Positions 45,133 through 55,275 of a stretch of 64,000 bases of DNA are shown in pieces. This stretch comes from Ramlibacter aurantiacus (GTDB lineage: Bacteria > Pseudomonadota > Gammaproteobacteria > Burkholderiales > Burkholderiaceae_C). The stretch lies in the NCBI RefSeq assembly GCF_016722895.1, contig NZ_JAEQNA010000002.1, forward strand, positions 148,704-212,703, in the 5' to 3' direction. Position numbers and translations under genes: made by a program. The first letter of the stretch is position 1, and every line of letters starts with the position of its first letter. Under the pieces are notes generated by a model, which searched no databases, was not told the DNA's origin, and was given only the letters and a program-made list of their open reading frames with translations.

Positions 45133-48100
45133 TCAGTCGTAGCTGAACCGGTAGATCAGGTCCACCGAGGTGCGCTCGCCCGCCTGCGCACGCAGGGTCA
45201 GGCGCTCGGTGACGTCGTAGAACACGAACAAGGTGCCCAAGGCGCTGGTGAGGCTGCGCTCATAGCTGGCATACAGGTTGTTCGCGATGCGCCGGCCGAC
45301 CACGAAGGCGGCGCCGGCCGTCTCGTCGCGCCGCACCGAGAGCTCGTCGAGGCCGAACATGCCGGCCAGACCGCCGCCGCCCCCACCGCCACCCGGCCCC
45401 TTCTGGCTCAGCAGGGCGAGGGCCGCCCGCTGCAGCAGCGCGGCCTCGGCGCCGCCGCTGGCCGAGGACCGCCCCAGCACCAGCATCGACAGCTTCTCGG
45501 CTTCGGTCATCGCGGTGCTCGAGTACAGCCGGATGTCGGGCGCCTGCGCGGTGCCGCTGACCAGGACGCCGACCTTGGGTTCCAGGCGCGGGCGCACCGC
45601 CAGCACGTCCAGCGCCGGGTTGGTGGCCGGCCCGGTGAAGCGCAGCACGCCGCGCTCGATCTCCAGCCGCTGGCCGTAGGCGGCGAACTCGCCGTCGACG
45701 ACGCGGATCTCGCCGTTGACCTGCGGGTCCGACACGTCGGTGCCGCTGACCCGCAGTTGGCCGCGCAGGCCGGCGTCGATGCCGCGGCCGCTGACCCGGG
45801 TGTCGTTGCCCAGGTCGATGTTGACCGCCATCCGGAAGGGCCGCCCGTTGCCGTTGGCCGCGCCGGCGTCCCCCACCAGCTGGACGCCGGGAGGCAGGTT
45901 GAACACCACCACGTCGTCGCCGAGCTCCGGCGCCGTTTCGTCGGGTGCGACGATGCGGGCGCGGTCCACGCGCAGGTCGCCGGTGATCTCCACGCCGTCG
46001 GGACCGAGCTGGGCCCGGGCGTCGCCGGAGACGGTCACCTGCCGGTCGCTGCGGACGCTGGCCCGCAGCCGGTCCAGGCGGGCCCGCAAGTCCAGCTGCA
46101 GCCCCTGCGGCCCGCGCTCGGCCGACCCGGTCGCCCGCAGCGTGCCGGCATCGGTGCCGGCGCCGCGAAAGCTCAGCTCCTCGAAGACCACGCGCTGGCC
46201 TTGCAGCAGCGCGCGCAGCCGGCCGTCCTGCAAGGCGATCCCGTCCACCACCGACCGCACCCCCAGGTCCTGCGCGGTGATGACGCCCTCCAGGCGCGGA
46301 TCGCCGACCGTACCCGCCAGCCGCACGTCGGCCTCCAGGGACCCGCGCACGCGCCAGCCGGGCGGCGCCAGCACCGACCAGGCGCGCAGCGTCGGCAACT
46401 GCGCCTGCACGCGCCCGTCCAGCGGCGCCTGGGGTGGCAGCTGCCAGCCCAGCGCGCCGCCTTCGGACAAGGTGGTGCGCACCTCGCCGCTGAGGTTGCC
46501 CGCCCGTTCGCTGTCGAACTGCAGCGACCCTCGCAGCTGGTTGCCCTGGCTGGACACCTGCAGCCGGGCCTGCCGGATGCCCGCGGGCACGCGCTGGGTG
46601 GTGCCGCCCGCCGTTTCGGCGAGCACGGTGAGGTCGCCGCCGCTGCGCTCCACCGTCGCCTGCAGGGCCAGGGTGTCCGCGAGGCGGGCCTGCCATTGCG
46701 CGCGCAGCTGCAGGTCGCCGGTCACCAGCGAACCCAGCACGTCGCTGCCCGAGAACAGGTCCACCAGCGCCAGCGACAGCTCCTCGGCCTGGCCGGAGGT
46801 CTCGATGACCGGCCGGTCCGGCAGCTCCCAGCCGACGGGGCCGCCGCGCACCAGCCGTGTCGACGCGCGCGCCTGCACCCGGCCCGCGCGGCTGCTGTCG
46901 AATTCCAGCCCCAGGCGCACCTGGGGGCCGTCGTTTTCCAGGGTCACCCGGGCCCGCCGGATGCCCAGCGCCAGCCGGGGTGCGCCGGCGGTCGGGCCTT
47001 GGAACGTCAGGTCGCCGCCCGTGTGTTCGATGGTGGCCTGCAGCCGCAGCGGGTCGGCCAGGTTGGCATCCCATTGGGCGGCGAACTGCAGGTCACCGCT
47101 GGCGCGGGGACCCAGCAGGTCGGTGCCGGTCAGCATCTGCACCAGCGACAGGGACAGCCCGGTGGCGCGGCCCGTGGTGGTCACGGGTGGGTCCGGCGGC
47201 AGCTGCCAGCCCAAGGCCCCCCCGGGCACCAGTCGGGTCGACGCGGTGGCCTCGACCTGGCCGGCGCGCTCGCTGTCGAACTGCAGCTGCGCGCGCAGCT
47301 GCCGGTCGTCGGTTCGCAGGTTCAACTGCAGCTCGCGGATGCCCGCCTGCGTGCGTGCCGGGCCGCTGCGGGTGCTGGGGTTCTGCAGGCTCAGGTCGCC
47401 TGCGGTGCGACGCAGCGAGGCCTGCAGCCGGGGCTGGCCGTCCAGGCGCAGCTCCCACTCCCCAGCGAACACCAGGTCGCCGGCGATGCGGGGGGCGAGC
47501 GGGTCCTGCCCGGTGAACAGGCGGACCCACGACAGCGGCAGGTCCTGCACCTGCCCGCTGGTGCTCAGCTGGCCCGGCTCCCAGCGGGTGGGGCCCCAGG
47601 CGAGGCGTGCCTGGGTCCGGCGCGGAGTGCTGGGGGCGGACACGGTGGCGCTACCGGCACCGACCTGCACGGGACCCTCCGGCTGCCAGCGGATCGTCAC
47701 CGATTGCGGCGGCATGGCGAGCTGCCATTCCCCGGGGGCGGCACCGATGCCGCTGACGGCCGCCTGCAGCCGCTGCAGCTCGAGAGCCACGCCGGGTGGA
47801 TTCCCCTGCAGGCGGCCGGCGGCGTCCAGGCGGGCGCGCACCGGCTCCTGCAGCACCTGTGCCTGAAGCTGCACCCGCGCATCGCGCAGCGGCCCGTCCA
47901 CCAGCAGCCGCGCGGAAGGCACCTGCAAGGGTGGGGCTTCTCCATCGGTTGACAGGCTGACCCGGGCCAGCTCGAGCCGTCCCCGCAGCTGCGGGTCTTC
48001 CCAGCCGCCGCGCCAGGTCAGATCCAGGCTGGACTGGCCCGTCAGCCGGGGAATGGTGTCAGGCGGCACCAGCGGCAGCGCGCGCAGCCAGCGGCTCGCC

Positions 48101-49689
48101 TGCTCCAGGTCGGTGGCCTGGGCCTGCAGCTGGCCGCCTCCGCGCCGCGCGGCCACGGTGCCGTCCAGGCTTGCGCTCAGCCCCGGGATGCGCAGCGACA
48201 AGCGGCCTTGGCCGCTGCGTTCTTCCAGCCTGGCCGTGAGGGTGCCCTGCAGGCGGGCATCCTGCGTCAGCACGTCCAGGTCGGCCAGTTCGAGCACGCC
48301 GTTCGAGAAGCGCCCCGAGCCGATCACCTGGCGAAGGCGCAGCGCCCGCAGCAGGCCCGTCCAGTCGGCCGGTGCGGCGGCGCTTGCGGCCGCCGGCCGG
48401 GCCGGTGGAGAGCCGGCGTCGGCCAGGGTGGCGGGCGCGCCGCGGCCCGGCGCCTCGCGGGTACGCAGGTCCACGTCGAAATCCAGGGCGTCGGCGCTCT
48501 GGGCGGCCTTCAGCTGGCCGCTGAGCGGATCGGACGCCAGGTCGCCGTGGAGGGCAGCCGGATCCAGGTTCTTCAAGCGGGTGTCGACCCGCCAACCCTG
48601 GGTCGGGCTCCAGCTTCCCTCGCCGGTGGCCGTGCCGTCGCCGACCTGGGCCTCGAAGCGCGGCACCCGCAGCCCGGCGTCGGCCTGCCATTCGCCTTGT
48701 GCCGACAGCCGCGACAGCGGCAGCAGCTGGCGGTCCCAGGGACCGGCGCGGGCATTGTCCAGGCGGGCCTGCGCGGTCCAGCCGCTGCCGGCGGGCCGCA
48801 GTTGCACGTTGCCCTGCAATTGGGTGGCCGGGGCCCCGGGCACCAGCTGCGACAGGTCGATGTTCTGCACCTGCGCCTGCGCCTCCCCGACCGGCGCATC
48901 GGCCCAGGGGGTCACGCGGGCGCTGAGGTCGGCGGCCGGCGTGCCCTGGGCCGGGTCGCCGCCCGCCGGTGGCGGTCCGCGCAACTGCGCTTTCGCCACG
49001 AAGCTTGCCAGCGGACCTTCGGCCGATGCCTCGAAACGCAGCGGGAAAGAGGGTGCCTGCCCCGGCAGCGGCGGCTGCACCTCCCCCTGCAGCCGTGCCT
49101 CCAGGGGCATCTCGCCCTGCGCCCCGAGTTGCAGGACGCCGCGTACGCGGGCGTTGTCATGCTCGGCGTTCCGCAGGCGCAGCTGGTGCTCGTCGCCGGC
49201 GTAGCGGTAGCTGCCGGCGATCTGGCGCACCTCGATGGGCGTGGCACCTTGCCAGCGCAGCCGGCCCACCACCAGCTCGTCGATGCTCAGCCCCAGCCCC
49301 CAAGGCAGCCTCAGGTCCTGCGGGGGCTCGCCGGACGTCGGCTGCGGCGGGCGCTCGTCGACCACCTCGACCGACTCGGCGCGCAGCCGGTCGATCTGCA
49401 GCCGTCGACCCAGGAGGGCCAGCACGTCCCAGCCCACGTCCAGGCCGCGCACCGTGACGGTCAGGCCGTCCTGTTCCCAGCGCAGCTGGCGGGCCTGCAC
49501 GCCTTCGCGCAGGTTGCCGGTGGCCTGCTCCACCTGCAAGCCGGGCGGCATGCGCCGCAGCGCCCAGTCGAGCGAGGCCGGCGTACCGCTCCACCACCAG
49601 GCCCAGGCCAGCGCGATCAGGAGCAGGGCGACCAAGGCCGTCGTGACCCAGCCGGTCCAGCGCAGCGCCCGTCGGACGGTTCCGGTCAA
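45133..49689 (-). CDS. tamB: Translocation and assembly module / lipid transfer protein TamB
   Basis: This 1518-residue AsmA-like protein has a single N-terminal membrane anchor (VTTALVALLLIALAWAWWW, about 13–31). A very long beta-taco of repeated strands spans the periplasm, and a C-terminal DUF490 domain ends in RFSYD with a terminal beta signal. It pairs with TamA; current models have TamB-type proteins moving phospholipids to the outer membrane. The likely start is TTG at 49689, overlapping the tamA stop (TTGA). Three related ~180-residue blocks with RVQARASTRLV / QVEATASTRLV-type strands are visible around residues 830–1110, suggesting internal duplication. Confidence 0.95.
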   Translation of the reverse strand: MTGTVRRALRWTGWVTTALVALLLIALAWAWWWSGTPASLDWALRRMPPGLQVEQATGNLREGVQARQLRWEQDGLTVTVRGLDVGWDVLALLGRRLQIDRLRAESVEVVDERPPQPTSGEPPQDLRLPWGLGLSIDELVVGRLRWQGATPIEVRQIAGSYRYAGDEHQLRLRNAEHDNARVRGVLQLGAQGEMPLEARLQGEVQPPLPGQAPSFPLRFEASAEGPLASFVAKAQLRGPPPAGGDPAQGTPAADLSARVTPWADAPVGEAQAQVQNIDLSQLVPGAPATQLQGNVQLRPAGSGWTAQARLDNARAGPWDRQLLPLSRLSAQGEWQADAGLRVPRFEAQVGDGTATGEGSWSPTQGWRVDTRLKNLDPAALHGDLASDPLSGQLKAAQSADALDFDVDLRTREAPGRGAPATLADAGSPPARPAAASAAAPADWTGLLRALRLRQVIGSGRFSNGVLELADLDVLTQDARLQGTLTARLEERSGQGRLSLRIPGLSASLDGTVAARRGGGQLQAQATDLEQASRWLRALPLVPPDTIPRLTGQSSLDLTWRGGWEDPQLRGRLELARVSLSTDGEAPPLQVPSARLLVDGPLRDARVQLQAQVLQEPVRARLDAAGRLQGNPPGVALELQRLQAAVSGIGAAPGEWQLAMPPQSVTIRWQPEGPVQVGAGSATVSAPSTPRRTQARLAWGPTRWEPGQLSTSGQVQDLPLSWVRLFTGQDPLAPRIAGDLVFAGEWELRLDGQPRLQASLRRTAGDLSLQNPSTRSGPARTQAGIRELQLNLRTDDRQLRAQLQFDSERAGQVEATASTRLVPGGALGWQLPPDPPVTTTGRATGLSLSLVQMLTGTDLLGPRASGDLQFAAQWDANLADPLRLQATIEHTGGDLTFQGPTAGAPRLALGIRRARVTLENDGPQVRLGLEFDSSRAGRVQARASTRLVRGGPVGWELPDRPVIETSGQAEELSLALVDLFSGSDVLGSLVTGDLQLRAQWQARLADTLALQATVERSGGDLTVLAETAGGTTQRVPAGIRQARLQVSSQGNQLRGSLQFDSERAGNLSGEVRTTLSEGGALGWQLPPQAPLDGRVQAQLPTLRAWSVLAPPGWRVRGSLEADVRLAGTVGDPRLEGVITAQDLGVRSVVDGIALQDGRLRALLQGQRVVFEELSFRGAGTDAGTLRATGSAERGPQGLQLDLRARLDRLRASVRSDRQVTVSGDARAQLGPDGVEITGDLRVDRARIVAPDETAPELGDDVVVFNLPPGVQLVGDAGAANGNGRPFRMAVNIDLGNDTRVSGRGIDAGLRGQLRVSGTDVSDPQVNGEIRVVDGEFAAYGQRLEIERGVLRFTGPATNPALDVLAVRPRLEPKVGVLVSGTAQAPDIRLYSSTAMTEAEKLSMLVLGRSSASGGAEAALLQRAALALLSQKGPGGGGGGGGLAGMFGLDELSVRRDETAGAAFVVGRRIANNLYASYERSLTSALGTLFVFYDVTERLTLRAQAGERTSVDLIYRFSYD

Positions 49690-51512
49690 AACGTCACTCC
49701 CACGCTCAGGTGCAGCCGGAAGCGCTGGGTCTCCACGCCGTAGGCGACGCTGGCCTGCAGCGGACCGATCGGGCTGTTGTAGCGGACGCCGGTGCCCACC
49801 CCCAGCACGGGGTCGAGGTCGCCGGGCCTGTCGGCGACGGCGCCGGCATCGATGAACAGCGTGTGCTCCAGGTTGGTCGGCAGGTTGTTGCGCCGGATCG
49901 GGCGTAGCCATTCGACGCTGCCGACCAGGAGGTAGCGCCCCGGCGAGTCGGCGCCGCTCGCGCGGCGCACGCCGATGTCGCGGAAGCCGTAGCCACGCAC
50001 GCTGGTATCACCGCCGGTGCGAAACAGCTGGGTGCCCGGCAGCTCGGCGTCGTCGGCGGCGAAGACGGCGCCGACCTCGCTGCGCAGCAGCAGTCGCGAG
50101 CTGGTGAACGGGAAGAAGGTCTGCCCCCTCAACACCGTGCGCTGGAAAGGCCGCCGGTTGCCGGTGAGCGTGAAGCCGGCGCCCAGCTCGGCCGCCACGC
50201 CCCAGCCTCGGGTGGGAAGGGTGAGGCTGTCGAAATAGCGCCAGCTCACGATGTAGTTGGCCATGAGCGCGCTGCCGGCACCCGATTCGGAGGCGGTCGC
50301 ACCCGTGCTGTCCCGGACCGTGGCGCGGTCGAGCTCCAGGTAGGCCTCGCGGCTGATGCGGTTGCCCACCCGGATGCGACCGGCCCGCAGGCGCAGCGCC
50401 CGGGTGTCCTGCTCGTTCTCGTCCAGGGTGCGCGAGCCGCGCACAAGGCCGCTCCAGCGCCATCCGTCGGGATTGGGAATGGACAGCAGCTCGACTTCCG
50501 CGAAGGGCGCCGTGCGCTCGATGCGGGTGCGCACCTCGGTGCGCCAGTACGGGTTGGGAAAGCGGTTGTTGCGGTATTCCACGGAAGCCTGGGGACCGAG
50601 GTCGGTGGTCAGGCCCACGCCCAGCACCCAGCGGTGGATCGCGGCTTCGCGCACGGTCAGCTGCACCGGCGCGGCGCTCGGCGGCCCCTGCGGATCGACC
50701 ACGATGAAGGCGCTGTCGTAATAGCCGCTGCCGGTCAGGCGCAGCTGTGCCTCGACGATCTCGGCGCGGTCGTAGACCGATCCCTCCGGCAGCCGCGCCA
50801 GGCGCTGCGCCACCAGCTCCGGGTAGCGGTCGGCGCCGGTCACCACCAGCGGACCGAGGGTGAACGCCGGCCCCGAATCGAGCCGCAGGCCCAGGCTGGC
50901 GCGCGACGCCAGCGCGTCGACCGCAGCCAGGCTGTAGCTCACCCGCGCCCGCGGATAGCGGCGCGCCAGCAGCACGTCCAGCGCCTCGTCCTTGGCGGAC
51001 GACCAGCTCTCCTGGGTGAACGGCTCGCCCACCGGCAGCGGCCAATCGCGGCGGATGGTCTCGCGCTGTTCGGCCACTTCGGGTTCCGTGCTGCGGGCCA
51101 CGTCGCCTTCGAACTGGATGTCGACCTGCTCGATGCGGGCCTGCTCGTTCAGCCCGACCTCGATCACCACCCGTGGCGGGGTGCGGTCGCGCTCGACGCG
51201 GATCCGCAGGTCCGGGTTGAAGTAGCCCTGCGTGGCCAGCAGCCGCCGCGCCTCCTGCTCGGCCTGCGCCACCAGGCGCTCGAGTTCGACGTCCTCGAGA
51301 TCGGACACCTCCCGGTAGCGGCCCAGCGACAGGTGCTGCTCGAGCAGTTCGCGCTGGGCGTCCGGCGCGCGCACGTCGATGTCGAAGGCGGGGCGCCCCG
51401 TGTTCTCTGCCGGGGGCGCTGGCGCCTCCTGCGCCAACGCCGGCGCGAGTGCGGCCAGCGCGAGCGTTGCGACCAGCGTCAACGAGCGGGCAGGGCGGAG
51501 CCAGTCGCGCAT
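49686..51512 (-). CDS. tamA: Outer-membrane assembly factor TamA
   Basis: This 608-residue Omp85-family protein has a signal peptide (LTLVATLALAALAPALAQ) and three POTRA domains (about 40–270, including FDIDVRAPDAQRELL and GPLVVTGADRYPE). A 16-stranded BamA-type barrel ends in a C-terminal Phe (LSVGVTF). The L6 motif region VRGYGFRDIGVR carries the conserved RGY/F triad. ATG 51512 is used; TTG 51518 would add two residues. The clsB stop lies 7 bp upstream and the tamB start overlaps its stop, so the three genes form one operon. Confidence 0.96.
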   Translation of the reverse strand: MRDWLRPARSLTLVATLALAALAPALAQEAPAPPAENTGRPAFDIDVRAPDAQRELLEQHLSLGRYREVSDLEDVELERLVAQAEQEARRLLATQGYFNPDLRIRVERDRTPPRVVIEVGLNEQARIEQVDIQFEGDVARSTEPEVAEQRETIRRDWPLPVGEPFTQESWSSAKDEALDVLLARRYPRARVSYSLAAVDALASRASLGLRLDSGPAFTLGPLVVTGADRYPELVAQRLARLPEGSVYDRAEIVEAQLRLTGSGYYDSAFIVVDPQGPPSAAPVQLTVREAAIHRWVLGVGLTTDLGPQASVEYRNNRFPNPYWRTEVRTRIERTAPFAEVELLSIPNPDGWRWSGLVRGSRTLDENEQDTRALRLRAGRIRVGNRISREAYLELDRATVRDSTGATASESGAGSALMANYIVSWRYFDSLTLPTRGWGVAAELGAGFTLTGNRRPFQRTVLRGQTFFPFTSSRLLLRSEVGAVFAADDAELPGTQLFRTGGDTSVRGYGFRDIGVRRASGADSPGRYLLVGSVEWLRPIRRNNLPTNLEHTLFIDAGAVADRPGDLDPVLGVGTGVRYNSPIGPLQASVAYGVETQRFRLHLSVGVTF

Positions 51513-51519
51513 CGGCAAT

Positions 51520-52779
51520 CTAGAGGATGGGAGTGACCACGGCTGCCAGCTTCTCCTTGACCTTCTCGTGCAGGGGCCGGTGCCGCCATTCTTCGAAGGT
51601 GATGCGGCGGCTGGCTTTCAGGTCGGCTTCGAAGATGTCGGTCATGCGGCGGGCGAAATCCGTGTCGTAGACGTTGAGGTTGGCCTCGTCGTTCAGGTGG
51701 AGCGAGCGGGGATCGAAATTGGTGGAGCCGACCGAGGTGAGCAGTTGGTCCACGATCATGATCTTGACGTGAAACATGGTCGGCTGGTATTCGTACATTT
51801 CCACCCCCGCCTGGAGCAGCGCGCCCCAGATGCCGCGCGAGGCCCGTCGCACGGTGGCTTCGTCGGTGTGGCGCCCCGGCGTGATGATGCGCACCCGCAC
51901 GCCGCGTTGCGCGGCCGAGCGTAGCGCCTTGCAGTTGACGTCATCGGGCACGAAGTAGGCGCTGCCGATATCGATGCTGCGCACGGCTGCGGTGATGGCC
52001 AGCATGTACATCAGCGTCATGCTCTCGCTGCCCCCGGTGGGCGAGCTGGCGAACATCTGGGCGGGCAGGTGGCCGACCGGCTCCAGCGGCGGGAAGTAGG
52101 CGTCCCCGTGCAGCACCACGCCGGTGGTCTTGCTCCAGTTGGCCAGCATCACGCTCTGCATCTGCGCCACCACCGGCCCATCCACCCGGAAGTGCGTATC
52201 TCGCCAGTGGTCCGGGTCCTGCGCGTGGCCCGTCCATTGCGGCGCGATGCCGACCCCGCCCGTGAACCCGATGCTTCCATCGACGATGAGCAGCTTGCGG
52301 TGCGTGCGGTTGTTCATGCGCATCAGGTGGTACCAGTGCAGCGGGTGGTACCGGCGCACCTCCACGCCGGCTTCGCTCATGGTCTCCAACAGCTTGGCGT
52401 CGCACCGGATGCTGCCCACCCAGTCCAGCAGCACATGCACCTTGACGCCGTTGCGCGCGCGTTCGGACAAGGCGTCCGCCATCTGCTCGCCGATGTCGCC
52501 GGCCCAGTAAATGAAGGTCTCGAAAAGGACCGTGCGCCGCGCCTCGCGGATGGCCTGCAGCATGGCCGGGAAGATCTGCTCGCCGTTGACCAGCTCCTGG
52601 ACGCGGTTGCCCTGCACGATGGCCGGCCCCATCAGGATGCCCATGGAGCGGAAGAACTGCGGGTCGTCGACGGGATACAGGTGCGGCATCTCCTGCTCGA
52701 TGCGGCGCTCGGCAATGCCGAAGTTCATGAGAACCACGGCGACGATGAGCGCGGCGATCAGCGAGGCGGCGATGAGCAC
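51520..52779 (-). CDS. clsB: Cardiolipin synthase, ClsB-type phospholipase D
   Basis: This 419-residue protein has an N-terminal membrane segment (IAASLIAALIVAVVLMNFG) and two HKD motifs: HRKLLIVDGSIGFTGG near residue 159 and HVKIMIVDQLLTSVGSTNFD near 343. It condenses phosphatidylglycerol (with PG or PE) to cardiolipin. The first gene of the clsB–tamA–tamB unit, it starts with GTG. Its symbol is by similarity; ClsA and ClsC are alternatives, but the length and single N-terminal helix favour ClsB. Confidence 0.88.
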   Translation of the reverse strand: MLIAASLIAALIVAVVLMNFGIAERRIEQEMPHLYPVDDPQFFRSMGILMGPAIVQGNRVQELVNGEQIFPAMLQAIREARRTVLFETFIYWAGDIGEQMADALSERARNGVKVHVLLDWVGSIRCDAKLLETMSEAGVEVRRYHPLHWYHLMRMNNRTHRKLLIVDGSIGFTGGVGIAPQWTGHAQDPDHWRDTHFRVDGPVVAQMQSVMLANWSKTTGVVLHGDAYFPPLEPVGHLPAQMFASSPTGGSESMTLMYMLAITAAVRSIDIGSAYFVPDDVNCKALRSAAQRGVRVRIITPGRHTDEATVRRASRGIWGALLQAGVEMYEYQPTMFHVKIMIVDQLLTSVGSTNFDPRSLHLNDEANLNVYDTDFARRMTDIFEADLKASRRITFEEWRHRPLHEKVKEKLAAVVTPIL

Positions 52780-52808
52780 GGCGCAAGCATCGCAGCAGGC
52801 ATGCTGGC

Positions 52809-55178
52809 TCAGCGTAGGACGCTTGCGACAGCTGGGCCCGCGCTGCTCGTGTCCGCGCCTGGCAGGACCGCTTCGGCGAGCTCGTCGGCAGGGGCCGTCG
52901 CGCCACCGTCGTCGAGGGGCAGGTACAGGGTGAAGCGGCTGCCCAGCCCCAGGCCGTCGCTGTGCGCCTCGATCCGACCGCCGTGCAGCTGCACCAGCTG
53001 CCGCACCAGCGACAAGCCGATGCCCAGCCCTCCCTGCGCCTGCGGCAAGGTCTCGCGCACCTGCGTGAACAGCTCGAAGATGTGCGGCAGCATGCTGCCC
53101 GGAATGCCGGCCCCGTTGTCACTGACCCGGATCCGCGCCTCCCGGCCCTTCTGGCGCAGCTGCACCGTGATGCGCCCGCCCGTGGGCGTGTACTTGGCGG
53201 CGTTGTTGAAAAGGTTGCTCATCACCTGAACCAGGCGGGTGTAGTCCCCGACGGTCCACAGCGCCGTGTGGGGTTGCTCCAGGGCCAGCTCGTGTCGGTG
53301 CGCGTCCAGCGTGGCCTGGGTGGCTTCGAGCGCGCTGTCGATGACGGCCTGCAGGTTGACCCGGCTGCGCTGCAGCTGGATCTTGCCGCGGCTGATGCGC
53401 GAGACGTCCAGCAGGTCGTCCACCAGCCGCACCAGGTGCCCGAGCTGCCGCTCCATCATGTCGCGGGCACGCGCGGCGGAGTCTCGCAGCTCGGCCTTGC
53501 GCCGCAGGATCTCCAGCCCGTTGCGGATCGGTGCGAGGGGGTTGCGCAGCTCGTGGGCCAGGATGGCGATGAACTCGGTCTTGCGCTGGTCCGCCAGGCG
53601 CAGTGCCGCATACAGCCGCGCGTTTTCGAGGCTGGTGGAGGCGATGGCCGCCAGTTGCACCAGCACGGCCTCGGCGTCGGCGTCGAACTCGCCGTCGAGC
53701 CGGTCGGCCAGTCGCACCTGCCCCACCGGCTTGCCGCGTGGATTGGTGAGTGCAACGGTCAGCTGGCCCCGCGCCGGCGAGCCGCCGGGCCAGCCGTCGG
53801 CGCTGCGGCCGTCGCCCCACGGCGGCGTCTCGTGATCGCACGAGACCACCTGCAGGGGCTCGTCGCCCCAGGCGAGGTCCACCACCGCCTGTCTGGTGCC
53901 GAGGATGTCGCGCGCCTGCTCCACCAGCACCCGGGCGATCTCCTCGGCCGAGAGGCTGGCATGGATCAGGCGGGAGGCGTCGGCCAGCCGTGCCATCACG
54001 CGAGCGCGCCGGCGCAGGTCTTCCGCGGCGCGTTGGCGTTCGGTGTCGTCGTGCAGTACCGCCAGGACCTGCTCGACGCGGCCGGCCGGGTCGAACTCGG
54101 GCACGAAGCGCCCGGTCAGGTGGCGCGGTCCGGCCGGGGAGTCGAAGCGAAATTCGACCGTCTGCGGCCGCCCCTCGTGAAAGGCCATGCGAAGCGCGGC
54201 TTCCCACAGTTCGCACAGGCTCACCGGCAACCCGGCTTCGCGGATGCCGCGGCCGAGGAATTCGCGCGGCGCGCGGCCGGTGAGGCCCTGCACCGCGGCG
54301 CTGACGAAGACGTGCCGCAGGGCGGCGTCGAAGCGCAGCAGGATGTCGGGCGTGTTGTCGGCCAGCGTCTGCAGGGCCCTCTCGCGCGCCTCCAGCGCGG
54401 CCTGCGCCTCCTTCAGCGATGTGACGTCGGTGGCGACGCCGCAGACCGCCCAGCGCCGTCCGCCGGCGTCGGCCAGCGGAAACTTGCTGGCGAGGTAGGT
54501 CACGCGCTGGCCGTTGCGCCAGAAGGTTTCCTCGGCGACCTGCCGCTCCCCGGTGGCCAGCACCTGCCGGTCGCTCTCGCGCACCGCGGGAGCGACCGAC
54601 GGCCCGAACACCGCATCGTCGGTCACGCCCACGGCCTGTTCGTCGTCGAAGCCGAGGCGCTCGCGCCAGGCCTGGTTGGTCAGGAAGTAGCGGCCCTGCA
54701 GGTCCTTGGCGAAGACGAGCGCGCCGGCGCCATCGACGATGGCCTGCAGCAGGTGCCGGGCCTCGCGCAACTCGCGCTCGGCCGCCCAGCGCACACCCGC
54801 GTTCTCCACCGCGCGGGCCAGCACGTAGGGGCTGAGCCAGGACTCGCCGATGTAGTCCTGCGCACCCGCGCGCAGCAGGGCGGGCCCGCTTTCCCGTCCG
54901 TGCCCCGGCGTGATCATGACCACGGGGCAGCCGGTGATGCCGGTGGGGTCGAGCATGTGCCGGATCAGGGCGTCGGGCTCCAGGTCTTCCACCGGAGCGG
55001 CGATCAGGACCTGCGGCCGCTGCGGATCCTGGCGCCAGTGCGCGAGGGCCGACTCGCCGGTGGGGGCGGCGATGAACTCGGGGGCGTCGGCCAGCGCGAG
55101 TCGCAGCAGTTCGACGATCCATTCGCGGTCGCGGGCCTGGTGGGCGGCGACGATGAGTCGCAACGGTGTCGCCGTCAC
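52809..55178 (-). CDS. Multidomain sensor histidine kinase with degenerate N-terminal receiver
   Basis: This 789-residue protein has, in order, a receiver-like domain (about 1–125), two PAS domains (about 140–260 and 270–390), a GAF domain (about 410–525), HisKA and HATPase. The phospho-acceptor motif is FIAILAHELRNPLAP with His542, and the ATPase motifs are NLFNNAAKYTPTG, VSDNGAGIPG and QGGLGIGLSLV. The receiver has lost its acidic pocket and acceptor Asp (IVAAHQARDREW and QVLIAAPVED instead of the DD and D-x-x-x-P patterns). It keeps a QDYIGESW tail, so it is probably a non-phosphorylated sensor. The start is GTG 55178. The kinase half is a close relative of the gene at 57913. Confidence 0.87.
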   Translation of the reverse strand: MTATPLRLIVAAHQARDREWIVELLRLALADAPEFIAAPTGESALAHWRQDPQRPQVLIAAPVEDLEPDALIRHMLDPTGITGCPVVMITPGHGRESGPALLRAGAQDYIGESWLSPYVLARAVENAGVRWAAERELREARHLLQAIVDGAGALVFAKDLQGRYFLTNQAWRERLGFDDEQAVGVTDDAVFGPSVAPAVRESDRQVLATGERQVAEETFWRNGQRVTYLASKFPLADAGGRRWAVCGVATDVTSLKEAQAALEARERALQTLADNTPDILLRFDAALRHVFVSAAVQGLTGRAPREFLGRGIREAGLPVSLCELWEAALRMAFHEGRPQTVEFRFDSPAGPRHLTGRFVPEFDPAGRVEQVLAVLHDDTERQRAAEDLRRRARVMARLADASRLIHASLSAEEIARVLVEQARDILGTRQAVVDLAWGDEPLQVVSCDHETPPWGDGRSADGWPGGSPARGQLTVALTNPRGKPVGQVRLADRLDGEFDADAEAVLVQLAAIASTSLENARLYAALRLADQRKTEFIAILAHELRNPLAPIRNGLEILRRKAELRDSAARARDMMERQLGHLVRLVDDLLDVSRISRGKIQLQRSRVNLQAVIDSALEATQATLDAHRHELALEQPHTALWTVGDYTRLVQVMSNLFNNAAKYTPTGGRITVQLRQKGREARIRVSDNGAGIPGSMLPHIFELFTQVRETLPQAQGGLGIGLSLVRQLVQLHGGRIEAHSDGLGLGSRFTLYLPLDDGGATAPADELAEAVLPGADTSSAGPAVASVLR

Positions 55179-55275
55179 GGTTGAAAGCCTTGGTTCACGG
55201 AGGGCGACGGCAGGAGGAGGGGCATGGCTGTTGAGGATGGGCTGCGAGCGCAGAGTATAAAAAGGTAGTCATTCG

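Noticed and set aside
43795..47952. Very long open frame (over 1300 codons) on the plus strand across pirin, DsbG and tamB
   Set aside because: It is antisense to tamB and out of frame with pirin. Its composition is Gln/Ala/Gly/Arg-rich noise without any family motif, an effect of high GC.
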